Shown: positions 1 through 15,655 of the stretch, one piece after another | How the letters are laid out: each line of letters begins with the position of its first letter | Position numbering within the stretch: position 1 is the first letter of the stretch | NCBI GenBank assembly: GCA_963573385.1 | Contig: CAUYLG010044502.1 | Location: 1 to 64,000 of the forward strand | From: Cacajao melanocephalus | Taxonomy: Eukaryota; Chordata; Mammalia; Primates; Pitheciidae | Length of the DNA stretch: 64,000 bases | Direction of reading: 5' to 3' | Made by a program: the position numbers and the translations under genes | Notes under the pieces: model-generated | The model's database searches: none | Told to the model about the DNA's origin: nothing | What the model saw: the letters and a program-made list of their open reading frames with translations, nothing else

Positions 1-271
1 TGTCCATTCTCATTAGCATTTCGTTAAATCTTCTTTCAAGGTTCTTAGTTTCTTTGCATTGGGTTAGTACATGTTCTTTTAGCTCACAGAAGTTTCTTAT
101 TATCCACCTTCTGAAGCCTGATTCTGTCAGTTCATCGCACTCTTTCTCCGTCATGCCTTGTTCTCTTGCTGATGAGGAGCTGCGATCCCCTGTAGGAGGA
201 GAGGCATTCTGATTTCGGGTGTTCTCAGCCTTTTTGTACTGGTCTCTTCCCGTTTTTGTGGATTTATCCAC
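1..271 (-). pseudogene. L1 ORF1 N-terminal part, open but partial
   Basis: L1 ORF1 encodes the coiled-coil RNA-binding chaperone of the L1 ribonucleoprotein. About 90 codons read without a stop from 271 down to the window edge, including the stretch KAENTRNQNASPPTGDRSSS and a later ECDELTESGFRR. The codon at 269-271 is GTG where I expect the initiator ATG, and the first in-frame ATG is about codon 40. The coiled-coil core, RRM and C-terminal domain lie outside the window. It is probably a dead copy given its age, but nothing visible here breaks the frame. Confidence 0.75.
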
Positions 272-718
272 CTGTCGTCTTTGTAATTGCCGACTTTCAG
301 ATTGGGTCTGAGTGGACGTCCAGCTTGTTGGTGATGAAGTTTTTTCTGTTTCTTAGTTTTCCTTTGGCAGACACCCTTTCCCTGCAGAGCTAGGCTTTCC
401 CAGGTTCAGCTGTGCTTACTGTGAAACTCTCAGTCCTCGGCGCTTCCAATTGCTGTTCTTGTGGGAATGGGACCAGCCAAGCCCAACTCAAAGGGCACCC
501 AGTCGTGTATGCTCCGCACTGAGAAGCGCCATGCTGGGGCACCGGCAAAACAGCTGCGCCGGCCAAAAGAGTCGCGCTGGCCACCTGAGTGGCTCCTCCG
601 TTGGGTAGCTCCCAGTTTGTGGGCAACAGAAATTCGTCTGAAATTGCCGTGTCCACATGCTCTCTGTGCTTTCATTGGGAGCTACAGTCTTGAGCTGTTG
701 TTAATCGTCCATCTTGGA
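1..718 (-). mobile_element. L1 LINE, 5' end (5' UTR plus start of ORF1), cut by window edge
   Basis: Read on the minus strand, this begins at about 718 with the CCAAGATGG-type L1 5' terminus, runs through a GC-richer 5' UTR (about 272-718) and enters ORF1 at about 271. The ORF1 text resembles L1PB/L1MA-age elements more than the youngest L1PA. The element continues beyond base 1, so its length is unknown. The 5' end is preserved, whereas most L1 copies are 5'-truncated. Seen: terminus, UTR and open ORF1 frame. Inferred: subfamily. Confidence 0.85.
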
Positions 719-2464
719 AAACTTAAGATAATTTTTAAAATTATCCATCGTGGATCTCTCTCCTCATTTTATTTTTCATATTAATTTCAGAAACACCATT
801 CTGTTTCAACTTTTGGTAAATAAAACAAAAGTGACAAGCAATCAAACATTAGCATAAGAACTCTAGATGACAATGTTGTGTCTGTAGTTAATTATTAAGT
901 GATACAGAAAATGTTGGCAAGATCAAGCCTCTCCATTATTATGTGGGTTGTTCTCTGCTTGTCTTCTGACACCCCTCACTCAGATCCCTTCCTGCCCTTT
1001 TCTGACCTGCTCTGCTCCCTGGGAGGCTGGTCCCTTGAGTGCTGCCTCACCTACTTTTCTTTACTAACAGCTTCTGGTAGAACTCAGTCAATGGGAGAAC
1101 TGACAGGAGCCTGGAGCGGGAGGGGGGCGAGAGAAGACAAATGTTGGAGTATTTGGAGTATTTCTTCCCCTACATTGGGCAGCCTTTTCCTTCTTGGCTT
1201 CAGCTTTCATTGGGCAACACCATTTCTTCCCCCTCCCCTTCAGGCCTAGAGTGGAAATGGTGCTAATCTCTGGGGGCTTCCACACCCCTTGTTGGTCCCT
1301 TTAGCCTTCCCCATGTGTCTGTAAATTGTGAATTATTAAAGTCTCTTTAGAGGAATCATCTAAATGGAATTCCATGTTTTCCTAGTATCCTCCAGTGCAA
1401 TATAAGCCTGGGTAATTTTTTATGAGCAACAGAAAACAACGCAGCCTTTTAAAGGGTTGGGAGGATATCGTGATGCTAAGAATTAATTGGAAGCTTGAGG
1501 ACAAGGCTTAAGAGTGGGCAGGAGGCAAAGTGGGGTCCAAGAGCGTGGCAGCAGAAGCCACCATGAAGGCCACGCTATGGCTATATCTGGTTCACATGCT
1601 TCTGCCTCAGATATCATCCTGAACCCACCCAGAATAATTTTATCTCTGACTCAGCATTTAAAGTCCAAGGAAAGGCCAGTAATGTATCCTTCTCTTGACT
1701 ATCGTGGGGAGGATGGAAAGGGAATCTGCATTATCTGGCTTCTGAAATACGAGGTGTCCACAGAAAAATTGGACAGATAGGAAGGAGAGGTGGATACCAA
1801 ATAGACAGAGATGGCCAATGCCCACTGTAGATACTATCTTTAATGGCATCTTAACGTTTAACACACACTCTTATATTCATGCCTATTCTAATACCTTAGG
1901 GACTTAAAGGGTGGTCAGGTTAATTGACTTCTCTTAATTCTGCAATTATTTGCTCATTTATTTGTTGATCTCTCCTTTTCTGTGTCTGCTGTTGAACAAG
2001 AACTGCTGGTTAATTTATCCAGGATGTGTTCCATAGATTTTATTTCAATCCAGTATATACGTTTAAGTAAAGCAAATATACTCATGGCAAGAAGTTCAGA
2101 ATTCTATGAATCAGATTCACATATAAATATGCTATCATCAGCCATTTCCAAGAAACAATATTGTCAGAGGTTGCTAATAACCCTCACAAATGAATTTGTT
2201 CTTGGTTATCATGATAGTAAGCCCATATTGAAAATCAATGTTAATTCAAGAATTCTCAGCTCAAATGCAGCTTGTTCTGAGCTCTAGGAATTGTGCAGGA
2301 GAGGGAGAAAGGAATGATTTGTGATTCAAGGAATATGCTTTGACAGCCCAAACCCCAAACACATTCAAAAATTTCCACAGGGGCTTTAAAGGTGACCTTG
2401 ATGAGGAAGGGAAAGCAATCTTTACCTGGTGAAGACAAGAGTGAGAAACACTGTCTAGAAAGAT
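719..2464. other. Unassigned, probably old unique DNA
   Basis: No repeat family, RNA gene or exon was recognised. Short open frames exist (for example 899-1249 plus, 116 codons), but none shows a domain or splice context. A small A/T dyad (gataatttttaaaattatc, about 724-742) lies just outside the L1 5' terminus. Confidence 0.5.
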
Positions 2465-2490
2465 ACACACACACACACACACACACACAC
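2465..2490. repeat. (AC)13 microsatellite
   Basis: Thirteen uninterrupted AC dinucleotides, a length that is commonly polymorphic. Confidence 0.97.
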
Positions 2491-3411
2491 AATTGAAGGT
2501 GAAAAGAATTCTGGATTTTACCAGTCAAAAGCTGTGGGATTTTGGAAATATAGCTTAAAAGGCTGGCATCTCCCCATAAATAATGGGGAACCTGGAGACT
2601 AGCTGTCAGATGGTGTCACCTGCCCATAAACCTTCAAGAGCAATGAGAAGATTCAGCTATGGTAAAAGAGAACACTGGCTCCTGCTGCCCTGAAGCTGAG
2701 GACTGTCATTGAAACAACGCTCCAAAGGGCTTCTTGGAAGCTGCTTCTGGAGCTGGTCCACAGGGTATAATTATGAGATTCCTGAGCTCCCAAGCCACTG
2801 TTAACTAGAAATAAAGGTCATCTGACTTACAGTTCAGCTAGAAATCGCCGTCCTGAGTTAAGTCTGAAAATACAGGAGTAGAGGCCTTGTTTTTCAATTC
2901 ACAAACTTTTTCCTCAAAAGGAAGTGCTGGTAGAAATCATGGCACCTTTTCTCCATTGTTTAGCGTGTATAGAAATAAAATGCCAGGTATTTAAAAGTAG
3001 CAAAAGAAAATCTCAAGTTCATGTTCAAAATAGAACACTTAGGCTCTAAACTATAAAGTCATAGTAAACTGATGTATATTTCTTTAATGTTAAAAATACT
3101 TGCTAATAATTATGACCTCATTAGCCAGGAAGTATTAAGGGACAAAATAGGACACAGTGTTGCTGGAAATAGTTAGAAATTGAGTTTAGATACATATAGA
3201 AAGCTTTGTTTCATTTTCAAAATGAAAGATGATATGGATTCTTGCTTTCCCAGTTTTTTAAAAGAAAGTATTAGAGCAAACATATGAAGACAGACTGATC
3301 TTGGAAGTGTTTCTAACTTAAGAAATCAAAATCCATGCTCTTTCGAAGTTGATGTGTTTCAAGGATGGTTTTTTTGTGAAAAGACTCTTTTAACATATTT
3401 TGGGCCTATTA
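2491..3411. other. Unassigned AT-rich sequence
   Basis: No recognisable gene or repeat. Short open frames only. Confidence 0.5.
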
Positions 3412-3665
3412 GAATTTTTCTTGTTTTTTGTTTTGAGTCAGAGTCTCACTCTGTTATCCAGGCTTGAGTGCAGTGGTGCAATTATAGTTCACTACAGCCT
3501 GGAAGTGCTCAGTGCAGCCTTGAACTCCTGGGTTCAAGCTATCTTCCTGCCTCAGCCTGAGGAGTATCTGGGGCTACCAGCCTGTGCTTCACTGTGCCCG
3601 ACTAATTTTTAAGTTTTTTTTGTAAAATGAGGTCTCGTTATGTTGACCAGGCTGGTCACAAACTA
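3412..3665 (-). mobile_element. Alu, old (AluJ-like), antisense, 5'-truncated
   Basis: T-rich head, then antisense right-monomer text (gagtctcactctg, ggcttgagtgcagtgg) and the start of the left monomer (aggtctcgttatgttgacc). The sequence leaves Alu near 3665, so roughly the last 80 bases (the Alu 5' end) are missing. High divergence suggests AluJ. Confidence 0.85.
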
Positions 3666-6210
3666 TTAGAAATATTATAAACTATCATAGATGTATGTCT
3701 AGTTAGTGCAATCTGTGTGTATCACAGTGTTCGAAGCCATTAAATTGGAAGACATGACCCCTGACCTCGAGGGACTCACAATATTAAAATCATAGATTAC
3801 AGACGACCCAGTCTCCGAGTTGTGGAGGACAAATTCCCTGGCCAGGAAGCTAAGGTCCTGACTTTACCAACAGTTCTTTAGTACCTTGTTGAAATTAACT
3901 AAATGTTCTTTCCATTTCCTCATACTTCAAATGTAGGATAATATCTGCCCTTCTTATCTTATGGGTCCCTGACCTAAGAACACAAGATAATAGTTACAAA
4001 CATTCCAAAAAATCCTAACACATTATTGTTATCCATACTAGGCTCAAAAAAGCTGCAAAATTTCTATACGCACTAAACAATGGATTTAATTAATGGATTG
4101 GTATTTCCTTTTAAATAGCTTTAAGAAGCGTCATTCACATTTATATAACACTGAGAATCTCTTTGCAGCCCCAAGTTACAGAACTGTGTATTTAGCTACA
4201 ATGTGGCCTGTGACTTAAGTGGAGGATATAAGTTATACCTCCTTTAACGAGACGCAAAATGCAGATATTTTGAAGAATTTTTTTTTCTGACAGAGGAGTG
4301 TGGAAAGAAGCAAATTGCAAAAGAAAGGGGTCCATTATACTTCTTAAGTCCTGAAATCTAAAAAAATTTCAGTTTGGGGCTTTTTAAAAACAATTGGTAA
4401 AGTTCCAGGGTTAACCTACTTTATTGAACATTTGGGCTGTCTGGTGTGGAACAAAATTTTTTAGGGATACAATAATACTTGAAAAAACACATTTGAAATA
4501 TATAAGCCATTGCTCACTTATAAAAAAGAAATGTAGAGATCTGAGTAATTACATTAAAGGTAGAAGATATTGGTTTTCATTCTAGGTTCATTCGCTATAA
4601 AATAAAACCTTCACACATGTGAAAAACTTGATTCCCATGACTGTTGACGGCGTTTTGTGCCACTGCCTCTGATCTTTTTACTGCTCTCCTGGCCTCCCCT
4701 AATGTGTCTGAGTTTCTGTCACTAAGATTAACCCTATTTTCAAGTATTTCACATTTAACCTTCCCAGGAGAGGATTGGTTGGGTTCATCAATCTATTCTT
4801 TCAGTACCCTGCAAGGTCTCAAAATAGGTTACTTCAGAGGTTACTGGCCAGACAACTGCTGTTCCAAGTAGTTGTGGTGTCATACGATACAAAGCGTATC
4901 CTGAGAAGACAATTTCCATGCATGCAGTTTATATAGGAAGTGCAAAAAACGTTGGTGGAGGAGTGGTGAAGTGAGACAGGAAAGGTAATCATTCACGGGT
5001 GCATTATCAAGCACCTATAATCAAGCACTGAGTGGCTGGAGTTTAATCCATGGGGAAATCTTGGGAAATGGCATAAAACATTTCCAGAGTTATCCTAATG
5101 AAAGGCAAGGGAGCGGGAATATTGATACACCAACTTCCCTTAATCATTGGTTAAGGACAGCTGGGAGGGAGGTGGAAGAGGTGTTCATTCTGGCAGACTG
5201 CATTGCTCACACCCTCAGGTCAAGGGATGCAGCTCATCTGGCAGCTGAAAGCACTGGAGCTCATAGAAATGGTCAGGCCTGAAGGATTGGGGCAGGGTGC
5301 CACTGCATTAACTACACGTGGTAACTCCAAGTAAGAAATCATGCATAGCCACTCACCACCAATAGGCTTTTCATGTGCAGGCTTTGTGGAACGGCCAGTA
5401 TCATTTTTATTAGAACAGTAATTCAATTTAAATTTTAAAATCAACTTATTTGAAAAGAAACAATAAATTTTTTGTTTTGACTTTGGGACAACCTTATAAA
5501 TGCCTAAAACTCTTTTTTATACTGAATTTAGATTTTTGTACATTAGCTGATAAATGAATATTAACCTTTTCTGTGGTGAAGCTGGGTGTTAATAACTTGG
5601 TTTTGTCAGTGTCAACCTAAATAACAGAAAAACTCTGGGAAAAAAAAGGGTGTTTATTTGGGAATAAGCATTGCAATGAAAATAGGTGTGCCATAGTAAA
5701 CTAGGTATTCAGGGAGGTAAAGGAAGGCAAAGGTTTTTAAAGGAAATGAGGATTACCTAATTGTTTTGAGATAATTATCCTTGGCTACCAGGATCAATAA
5801 CAAAAGTGGCATCTGTCCAAGTTTAAATAGGCATTTGCTGGGCAGACATCCTCACAGAAGTGTATTTTTGTGTAAGGCTTTGACGGCCTTTGTGCAAGGT
5901 TGTGGTTTTTGTAGTCTTTTGTGATAGTTTTTGTTATCTAGCACGTCTGTGGGAACCCTCCCTTCATGTCCTTCCCAAGTCTGTTTTTCAGTTTGTTTGC
6001 TTTTAACACTAGTGACTCCATTTTTATTCTGACAACTTTTATGTTGGTATCAACACCTTTGTCAATTATTTGAATTAGGCAATTAACTGCATGTTTTATT
6101 TTTTGTCCCAATTTTATTGAAAAATAGAAGCACTAATAATCATTGAGTTTTCCATATGCTTAATAATGACAAAGATAAAAACATGGCAAAAACCTACATT
6201 TTTGTTTTTG
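3666..6210. other. Unassigned; possible ancient LTR-like repeat near 5580-6060
   Basis: Mostly unrecognised DNA. The piece from about 5580 to 6060 has the feel of an old interspersed repeat (LTR-like), but I could not name it. No exon-like frame stands out. Confidence 0.4.
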
Positions 6211-6338
6211 GTTTTTTTTTTTTTTTTTGAGTCTGAGTTTTGCTCTATGGGTCAGGCTGGAGTACAGTGGTGTGCTCTCTGTTCACGGCAAACTCTCCCT
6301 CCCTGGTTCAAGTGATTCTCATGCCTCAGCCTCCTGAA
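6211..6338 (-). mobile_element. Alu fragment (one monomer), antisense
   Basis: A 17-base T tract (6212-6228), then a diverged right monomer ending at cctcagcctcctgaat. The left monomer is absent. Confidence 0.85.
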
Positions 6339-6447
6339 TAAATTCTTCAGTCATATTTGAACTCAAACTTTGTTTTCAATTTCAAGAACAAAATTAACAA
6401 GAACAAAACAAGATTATGATTTGAACATGAGGGAAGATTAGGCCTTT

Positions 6448-6636
6448 TACATTTTTTATTTTTTGTTTTTAGAGACAGGGTCTTGCTTTGTCACCTAGGC
6501 CGGAGTGCAGTGGTACAATCATAGCTCACTGTCACCTTAGAAATCCCGGGCTCAAGTCATCCTCCTGCCTCAGCCTTCTGAGTAGCTGGGACTACAGTCA
6601 CACACCACTATACCTGGCTTTTTTTTTTTTTTTTTT
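6448..6636 (-). mobile_element. Alu monomer or AluJ fragment, antisense
   Basis: Starts tttttagagacagggtcttgc and reads one Alu monomer to gactacagtcacacaccac, followed by a T-rich linker (about 6619-6636). FLAM/FRAM-like or a truncated AluJ. It lies about 110 bp from the preceding Alu fragment in the same orientation. Confidence 0.85.
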
Positions 6637-7266
6637 AATTTCTGAGAATCAGCATCCTTTAAAGCATATAAGTCTACTGCTTGAATTTACATTTTCAACT
6701 TTTGTGCATGTTTCTGGAATGCTTTAAGTACAGAAATTGCAGATTGCATAGCAAAATGCTTTATGAAATCATTGAAAATGTCATCTTACTAAAGTTAAAG
6801 TTGAGCTCTGGTAGAGATGGAGTGCCTGGCCAAGTGACTGTTTGAACCTCCCATCAGGATCTGAGTTCTGTCCTACAAGGTCATAAGGCCAGGCAGGCCC
6901 AATCACCATCCAGTATAGATGGCGGTGATACATTTGGATCTGAGTACAAGCAGGACCAGAAGGCACAAGCAAGCTGTGTGAGTAGAGTTCTTAGACCCCG
7001 TGTTGGAGAAGCATCTTAGCTGACACCTGTGTTCACAAGGATAGTCATTACAACTAGCTGATGGAAAAGGAAATAACCTAAACACGATTTATGGATGAAT
7101 CTGCCCAACATACAAACCATAACAAAAGTGTGATTTTGAAAGACTAATGTGTATAGCAAATCCTCCCAGTAAGTCAGCTGCTTGTGGGTGATGCAGGATA
7201 TAATTCTGTGGCTATGAACTCATAGCCACAGGAGACTTGTATCTTCTTTGGGGAGAAGTGGGTCCT
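6637..7266. other. Unassigned; contains a perfect 12-bp-stem inverted repeat
   Basis: No repeat or gene recognised. A perfect hairpin lies at 7206-7231. Confidence 0.5.
7206..7231. repeat. Perfect 26-bp inverted repeat (12-bp arms, 2-nt loop)
   Basis: CTGTGGCTATGA at 7206-7217 is the exact reverse complement of TCATAGCCACAG at 7220-7231, separated by AC. Confidence 0.97.
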
Positions 7267-7765
7267 CTGGTCTGTGTGGGATACTACGCTGGTGGATCAG
7301 ACACTGTTAACCCCCTGGGTAGTGGTGCCGGCTGAGGTCTTGCAGGCAAGAAAGGCAAACAGATATCTGGAGTATGTGACTATCTTGGGAGAACAAATTT
7401 CTGGCCCTTCCAGGATGGCAGGGGTCCAAGAAGTGAGGTTGCTAATGTCAGATGCCCAAGTCATTCTGCAAGGTTTGCTTAGTGTCTGTTCTATGGTGGA
7501 TGGTCCCTGGTGGGTGCTGTCATGTGATATATAGATCTTCTTACTTTGTGCCCACTCCCGTATCTATTCACATGCGTCTATCTTAGAATTTATTGTACTT
7601 AATCTTCCAATTTCCTCTTTCCAGGTCTCTGACCACTTGGCTTTTTTTTTTTTTTTTTTTTTTTTTTGGGCCAAAAGAGCTAGGCCATTTGCTACTGCCT
7701 CTGAATCATATATCTTCAAACCTTGGGATAGTTCTCTTTCTACCCAAAGTGGATATGACCAGGTA
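7267..7765 (-). mobile_element. ERVL internal (pol-region) fragment, antisense, split by a T26 tract
   Basis: The nucleotide text on both sides of the T tract resembles the minus strand of ERVL (class III endogenous retrovirus) pol sequence. It is decayed: the 86-codon plus-strand frame at 7274-7534 is antisense to the viral direction and not meaningful. T26 at 7642-7667 interrupts it, with recognisable ERVL-like text resuming at 7668. No LTR is attached. The family assignment is from recognition by eye. Confidence 0.55.
7642..7667. repeat. T26 homopolymer inside the ERVL relic
   Basis: Twenty-six consecutive T with no Alu or L1 body attached on either side. Confidence 0.95.
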
Positions 7766-8690
7766 CCATGAGCGTTTGTGTATGTTTACATTCCTACATT
7801 TTCATTTCTCTTGAGTAAATATCTAAAAGTGGAATTTCTGGGTCAGATGGTAACTGTATGTTTAAGAAACTGCCAAAGTGTTTCCAAAGTGGCTTTAGCA
7901 TTTTGCATTCTCACCAGCAAAGTATGAGAATTATATGCCAACGCTTATTTTTTTTTTAGTGTTTTTAATTTTAGTCATTTTAATTTGGATGTGTCCTAGC
8001 ATCTCATTATGATTCTAATTTGCATTTCCCTAGAAACTAATGATGTTGACTAATTCATGTGCTTAATGGCCATTTATATATCTGCTTTTTGAAGTAGCTG
8101 TTCAAGTCTTTTGCCCATGAAACAATTGGATTACATTAAAAATTGAGTTATGTTTTTCTATATTTTAGATGTAAAACCTTTTTCAGGTGAATGTATTGCA
8201 AATATTTTTCCCAGTCTGTGACTAGCTTTTTTTAAAATATTTAATGGGATCTCTTGAAGAACAAAAGTTTTAATTTTGATGAATTTCAGTTTCTCCAGTT
8301 TTTCTTTTATGATTTTTGTGTCCTATCTAAGAAATCTCTGCTTAGCCCAAGGTTGTGAAGATTTTCTTACGTTTTCACATAATTTTAATAATTTTAGCTT
8401 TTATGTTTTGGTCTATGATCCATTTAGAGTTTTTTTGTGTGTGGGTGTATTGTGTGAAGGAAATATCAAGATCGATTTTTCTTTATATGGATATCTAGTT
8501 GTTCCAGCGCCATTTGTTGAAAAGACTATCCTTTTCACATTGAGTTACCTTGGAACCTTTGTCAAAAATCAATTCTCTATGTATGCGTGGGTCTATTTCT
8601 GGACACACTATTCTGTTTCAGTTATTTATATGTCTCTTCTTATGCAACGATACCCAGTAGCAACATTTATACTTAACATCCCCATCTTGG
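7766..8690 (-). mobile_element. L1M ORF2 C-terminal region, antisense, truncated at both ends
   Basis: Diagnostic antisense L1 text: gtggaatttctgggtcagatggt (7831-7853), aatttgcatttccctag, then the region around ccatttgttgaaaagac and ttctgttt. No A-tail or 3' UTR at the left end. The 143-codon plus-strand frame at 8276-8707 is an antisense by-product. Confidence 0.85.
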
Positions 8691-8699
8691 TTTCTAAGT

Positions 8700-11418
<2,719 letters not shown>

Positions 11419-11428
11419 ATATATGCCC

Positions 11429-11717
11429 TTTTTTTTTTAAGATGGAGTCTTGCTCTTTCACCCAGGCTGGAATGCAGTGGCTGATCTTGGCTCACCGCAA
11501 CCTCCGCCTCCCAGGTTCAAGTGATTCTCCTTCCTCAGCTTTCTGAGTAGCTGGGACTACAGATGCACACTACTATGCCTGGCTAATTTTTGTGTTTTTA
11601 GTAGAGATGGGGTTTCATCACATTGGCCAGGCTGGTCTCAAACTCCTGACCTTGTCATCTGCCCACATCGGCCTCCCAAAGTTCTGGGATTATAGGTGTG
11701 AGCTACTATGCCCAGCC
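11429..11717 (-). mobile_element. AluS, full length, antisense, with target-site duplication
   Basis: Short T head, both monomers, ends at cccagcc. Near-identical 8-bp flanks catatatg (11418-11425) and catatgtg (11718-11725) fit a target-site duplication, so it inserted just beside the preceding Alu in the same orientation. Confidence 0.93.
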
Positions 11718-11739
11718 CATATGTGACTTTTAAATCAGG

Positions 11740-14160
11740 GAAGTACATTTAACTTTGCAAAATGCCTTTTCATCATTTAGTGAGATGATTAAGTGGGATG
11801 TCTCCTTTAATCTATTAATATGATAAAAGATGAATAGATGTTCTAAATTTGAACTGTCTCTTCCATCCCAAGAATCACATTTTATCATTGTGTATTAATT
11901 TGTTAACTTGCTTATATTTTATGACATTCTGGCACTATTTATAAACTACATACTGGCCTGTAGTTTCCTATTTGTGCTTTGTTAGGCTCAGTGCCAGTGT
12001 CATTCTTTCCTTCTGTCTCCATGCTTAGGGATCACTTAGGATTGAAATAATGTGTTCCTAAAAGTTTTGAATGAAATCCTTAATGAGACTGAAGGGGCCT
12101 TGTGTTCTTGTGAGGGGTTAATCTTTGATAACCTTCTCAGTTTCTTTAGTGGTTGGTCTGTTTTTACAAATTTTTTGTAAGGTCATTCTGATAATATATG
12201 TTCTCCTAGAAACTGATTTATCTAGATTTTCAGGTATATTTGCAGGATTTTGTGAAAAGCATTTTTAAATAGTTATTTTGGTTTTATTTTAACCCATTAT
12301 AATTGCTGGTTTTATGTAGTCATGTTTTCCTTATATTTTCTTTAAAAAAATGAGAAAGTCTATCATTTTATCAATTTTGTCAATATTTTCCAAGAGATTT
12401 GTATGTTTATTGCTTCTATATATCCAAATAATAGCTGCTTTTGTCTTTAATTCATTTTTTTTCTGTTTTGGATTTATTTTCTTTTGTTGGATGTATTTTA
12501 TTTTTCTTACCTCTTGCTTTAAACATAAATTCATTAATTTTCTTTTTTCTTGTTTAATAATTGGGTTAAGGGTCAGAATTTTTCTTCAAACACTGATTTT
12601 AGCCATAACACATGGATTCTGATGTATAGTGTTTTTATTGCTGTTATTTTCTAAACATCCTTCAATTTCAGTTACTATTGCCTTTAAGTCAATTTTTTAC
12701 ATAGTCTTAATTTTTAGGCACATGGGGATTTGATTTTCTATTTTAAAGATCAATTCCACTTTTTTGTATTATAACTTGAGAATATAATCTATACTATTTC
12801 TACTTGAATGTGTTGGGAGTATTTTGTGATTCAACATATACTGAAGGTTTGAGTACGTTCTTTGGCAACTAAAGATAAAATAGTCTGTTTTCAGGATGAA
12901 GGGTGTGATAGAGAGCTTTTAAGACAGAGTTTATGAATTATAGAATCTGATCTTAATCTTTACTTTTTTACTGTTTTCTTATACTGTCATTGGTCAAGAG
13001 TATGAGTAAACTTTCCCTGATACTTCTGTAGTTCTATTTCTCCTTGTATTTTATGCTGTTTATGCATTAAGAGTTTTCACTCTAGGGTCTTTGGTATTAA
13101 TGATCTCTGACAGATCTTTATTGTAGATTAACTCTCTCATTATGAAGTGAACTTACTTGTCTTATTTAGTGATTTTTGCCGTGAATTCAACTTTGCTTGA
13201 TATTGAAAACATAATTATTCTGCTAGGTGGTTTTTTTTTTTTGGGGGGGGGATAATCGTCTCATATATGTGCCCAGTATTTAATTTTGCTCAAAATGTAT
13301 CTCTTGCATGCAACAAGTAGTTGAGTTTAGTTTTTGAAATATACCTAATAATTTTCTCTTTTAATCGGTGGCTGCTATGATTTGAACAATGATATGACCT
13401 CCAAAATTCATGTTGAAACTTAATCCTCAATATAACAGCATTAGGAGGTAGAGCCTTTGGGAGGCAATTAAGTCATGATTGCTCCACCCTCATGGAGGGG
13501 ATCAGGTGCTCTTGTAAAAGGCCTTGAGTAAGTGAGTTTGGTTTCCTTGCTCTTTTACCTCCCACCATGTGAGGATGCAGCAACAAGGAGGTGCCATCTT
13601 CGAAACAGAGCAGTCTTCACCAAACCCAATGTTGGCAGCTTGATTTGGGCTTCCCAGCCTCCAGAACTATAAGAAATTAATTTATATTCTTTGTAAGTTA
13701 CCCAGTCTAAGGTACTTTTGTTATAGAAGCACAAATGGAGTAAGACAATGTCTTTATCTCATTTATATATGTTAATATACAGCTATGTTTGTTCTCAGTT
13801 CTCTTTGATTTCTGCTATTACTGCTTTATTTTCTATTTTGCTAAATAATTTATATTTTTAAAATTTGTGTGTTTCTGATAGTTCAGAAGATTTATAATGT
13901 GTTTTTAGGACCTTTATTGGTTATTTTATAACTTTTAATGATGTATTTAAGCTTACATATTTTGATTTATCAACTATTGACAGTACCTATTGACTCCCTG
14001 CTATGAATAAGAAAATGTATGTTCACTTCTACATACTTCTCATTCAACTTGTAATTTTAATATATTATTTAATTCTTCTTTCTTTTGATAATTTACATGA
14101 TTATATAAATTTTTTTTTTTGGAGAACTGCAACTTTAAAATTTAGTTCATAGTTGTGACT
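11740..14160 (-). mobile_element. L1M ORF2 region, antisense, strongly decayed, interrupted by an MST LTR
   Basis: AT-rich minus-strand L1 text: the reverse-transcriptase region around gtgagatgattaagtggg, then ggcctgtagtttcc near 11955. L1-like text stops at the LTR at 13373 and appears to resume at 13748. No usable ORF2 frame survives. The boundaries are approximate, and the last few hundred bases are the weakest. Confidence 0.7.
13373..13747 (+). mobile_element. MST-type MaLR LTR (ERVL-MaLR), solo, nested in L1
   Basis: Starts TGCTATGATTTGAAC and ends GAGTAAGACA, with the MST landmarks aaaattcatgttgaaactta, ccagcctccagaactat and aagttacccagtct. At about 375 bp it matches the usual solo LTR size. 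No internal region is attached and no clear target-site duplication was seen. The lack of coding sequence is normal for a solo LTR. Confidence 0.9.
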
Positions 14161-14204
14161 GATTCTACTTTATTTTTAAAGGCTTAGTTGTGTTTTGTTT
14201 TTGT

Positions 14205-15655
<1,451 letters not shown>

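Noticed and set aside
430..675. 81-codon minus-strand open frame
   Set aside because: It lies in the L1 5' UTR upstream of ORF1 and matches no L1 protein.
2256..2528. Minus-strand frames rich in Cys-Val
   Set aside because: The CVCVCV stretch is translation of the (AC)n microsatellite.
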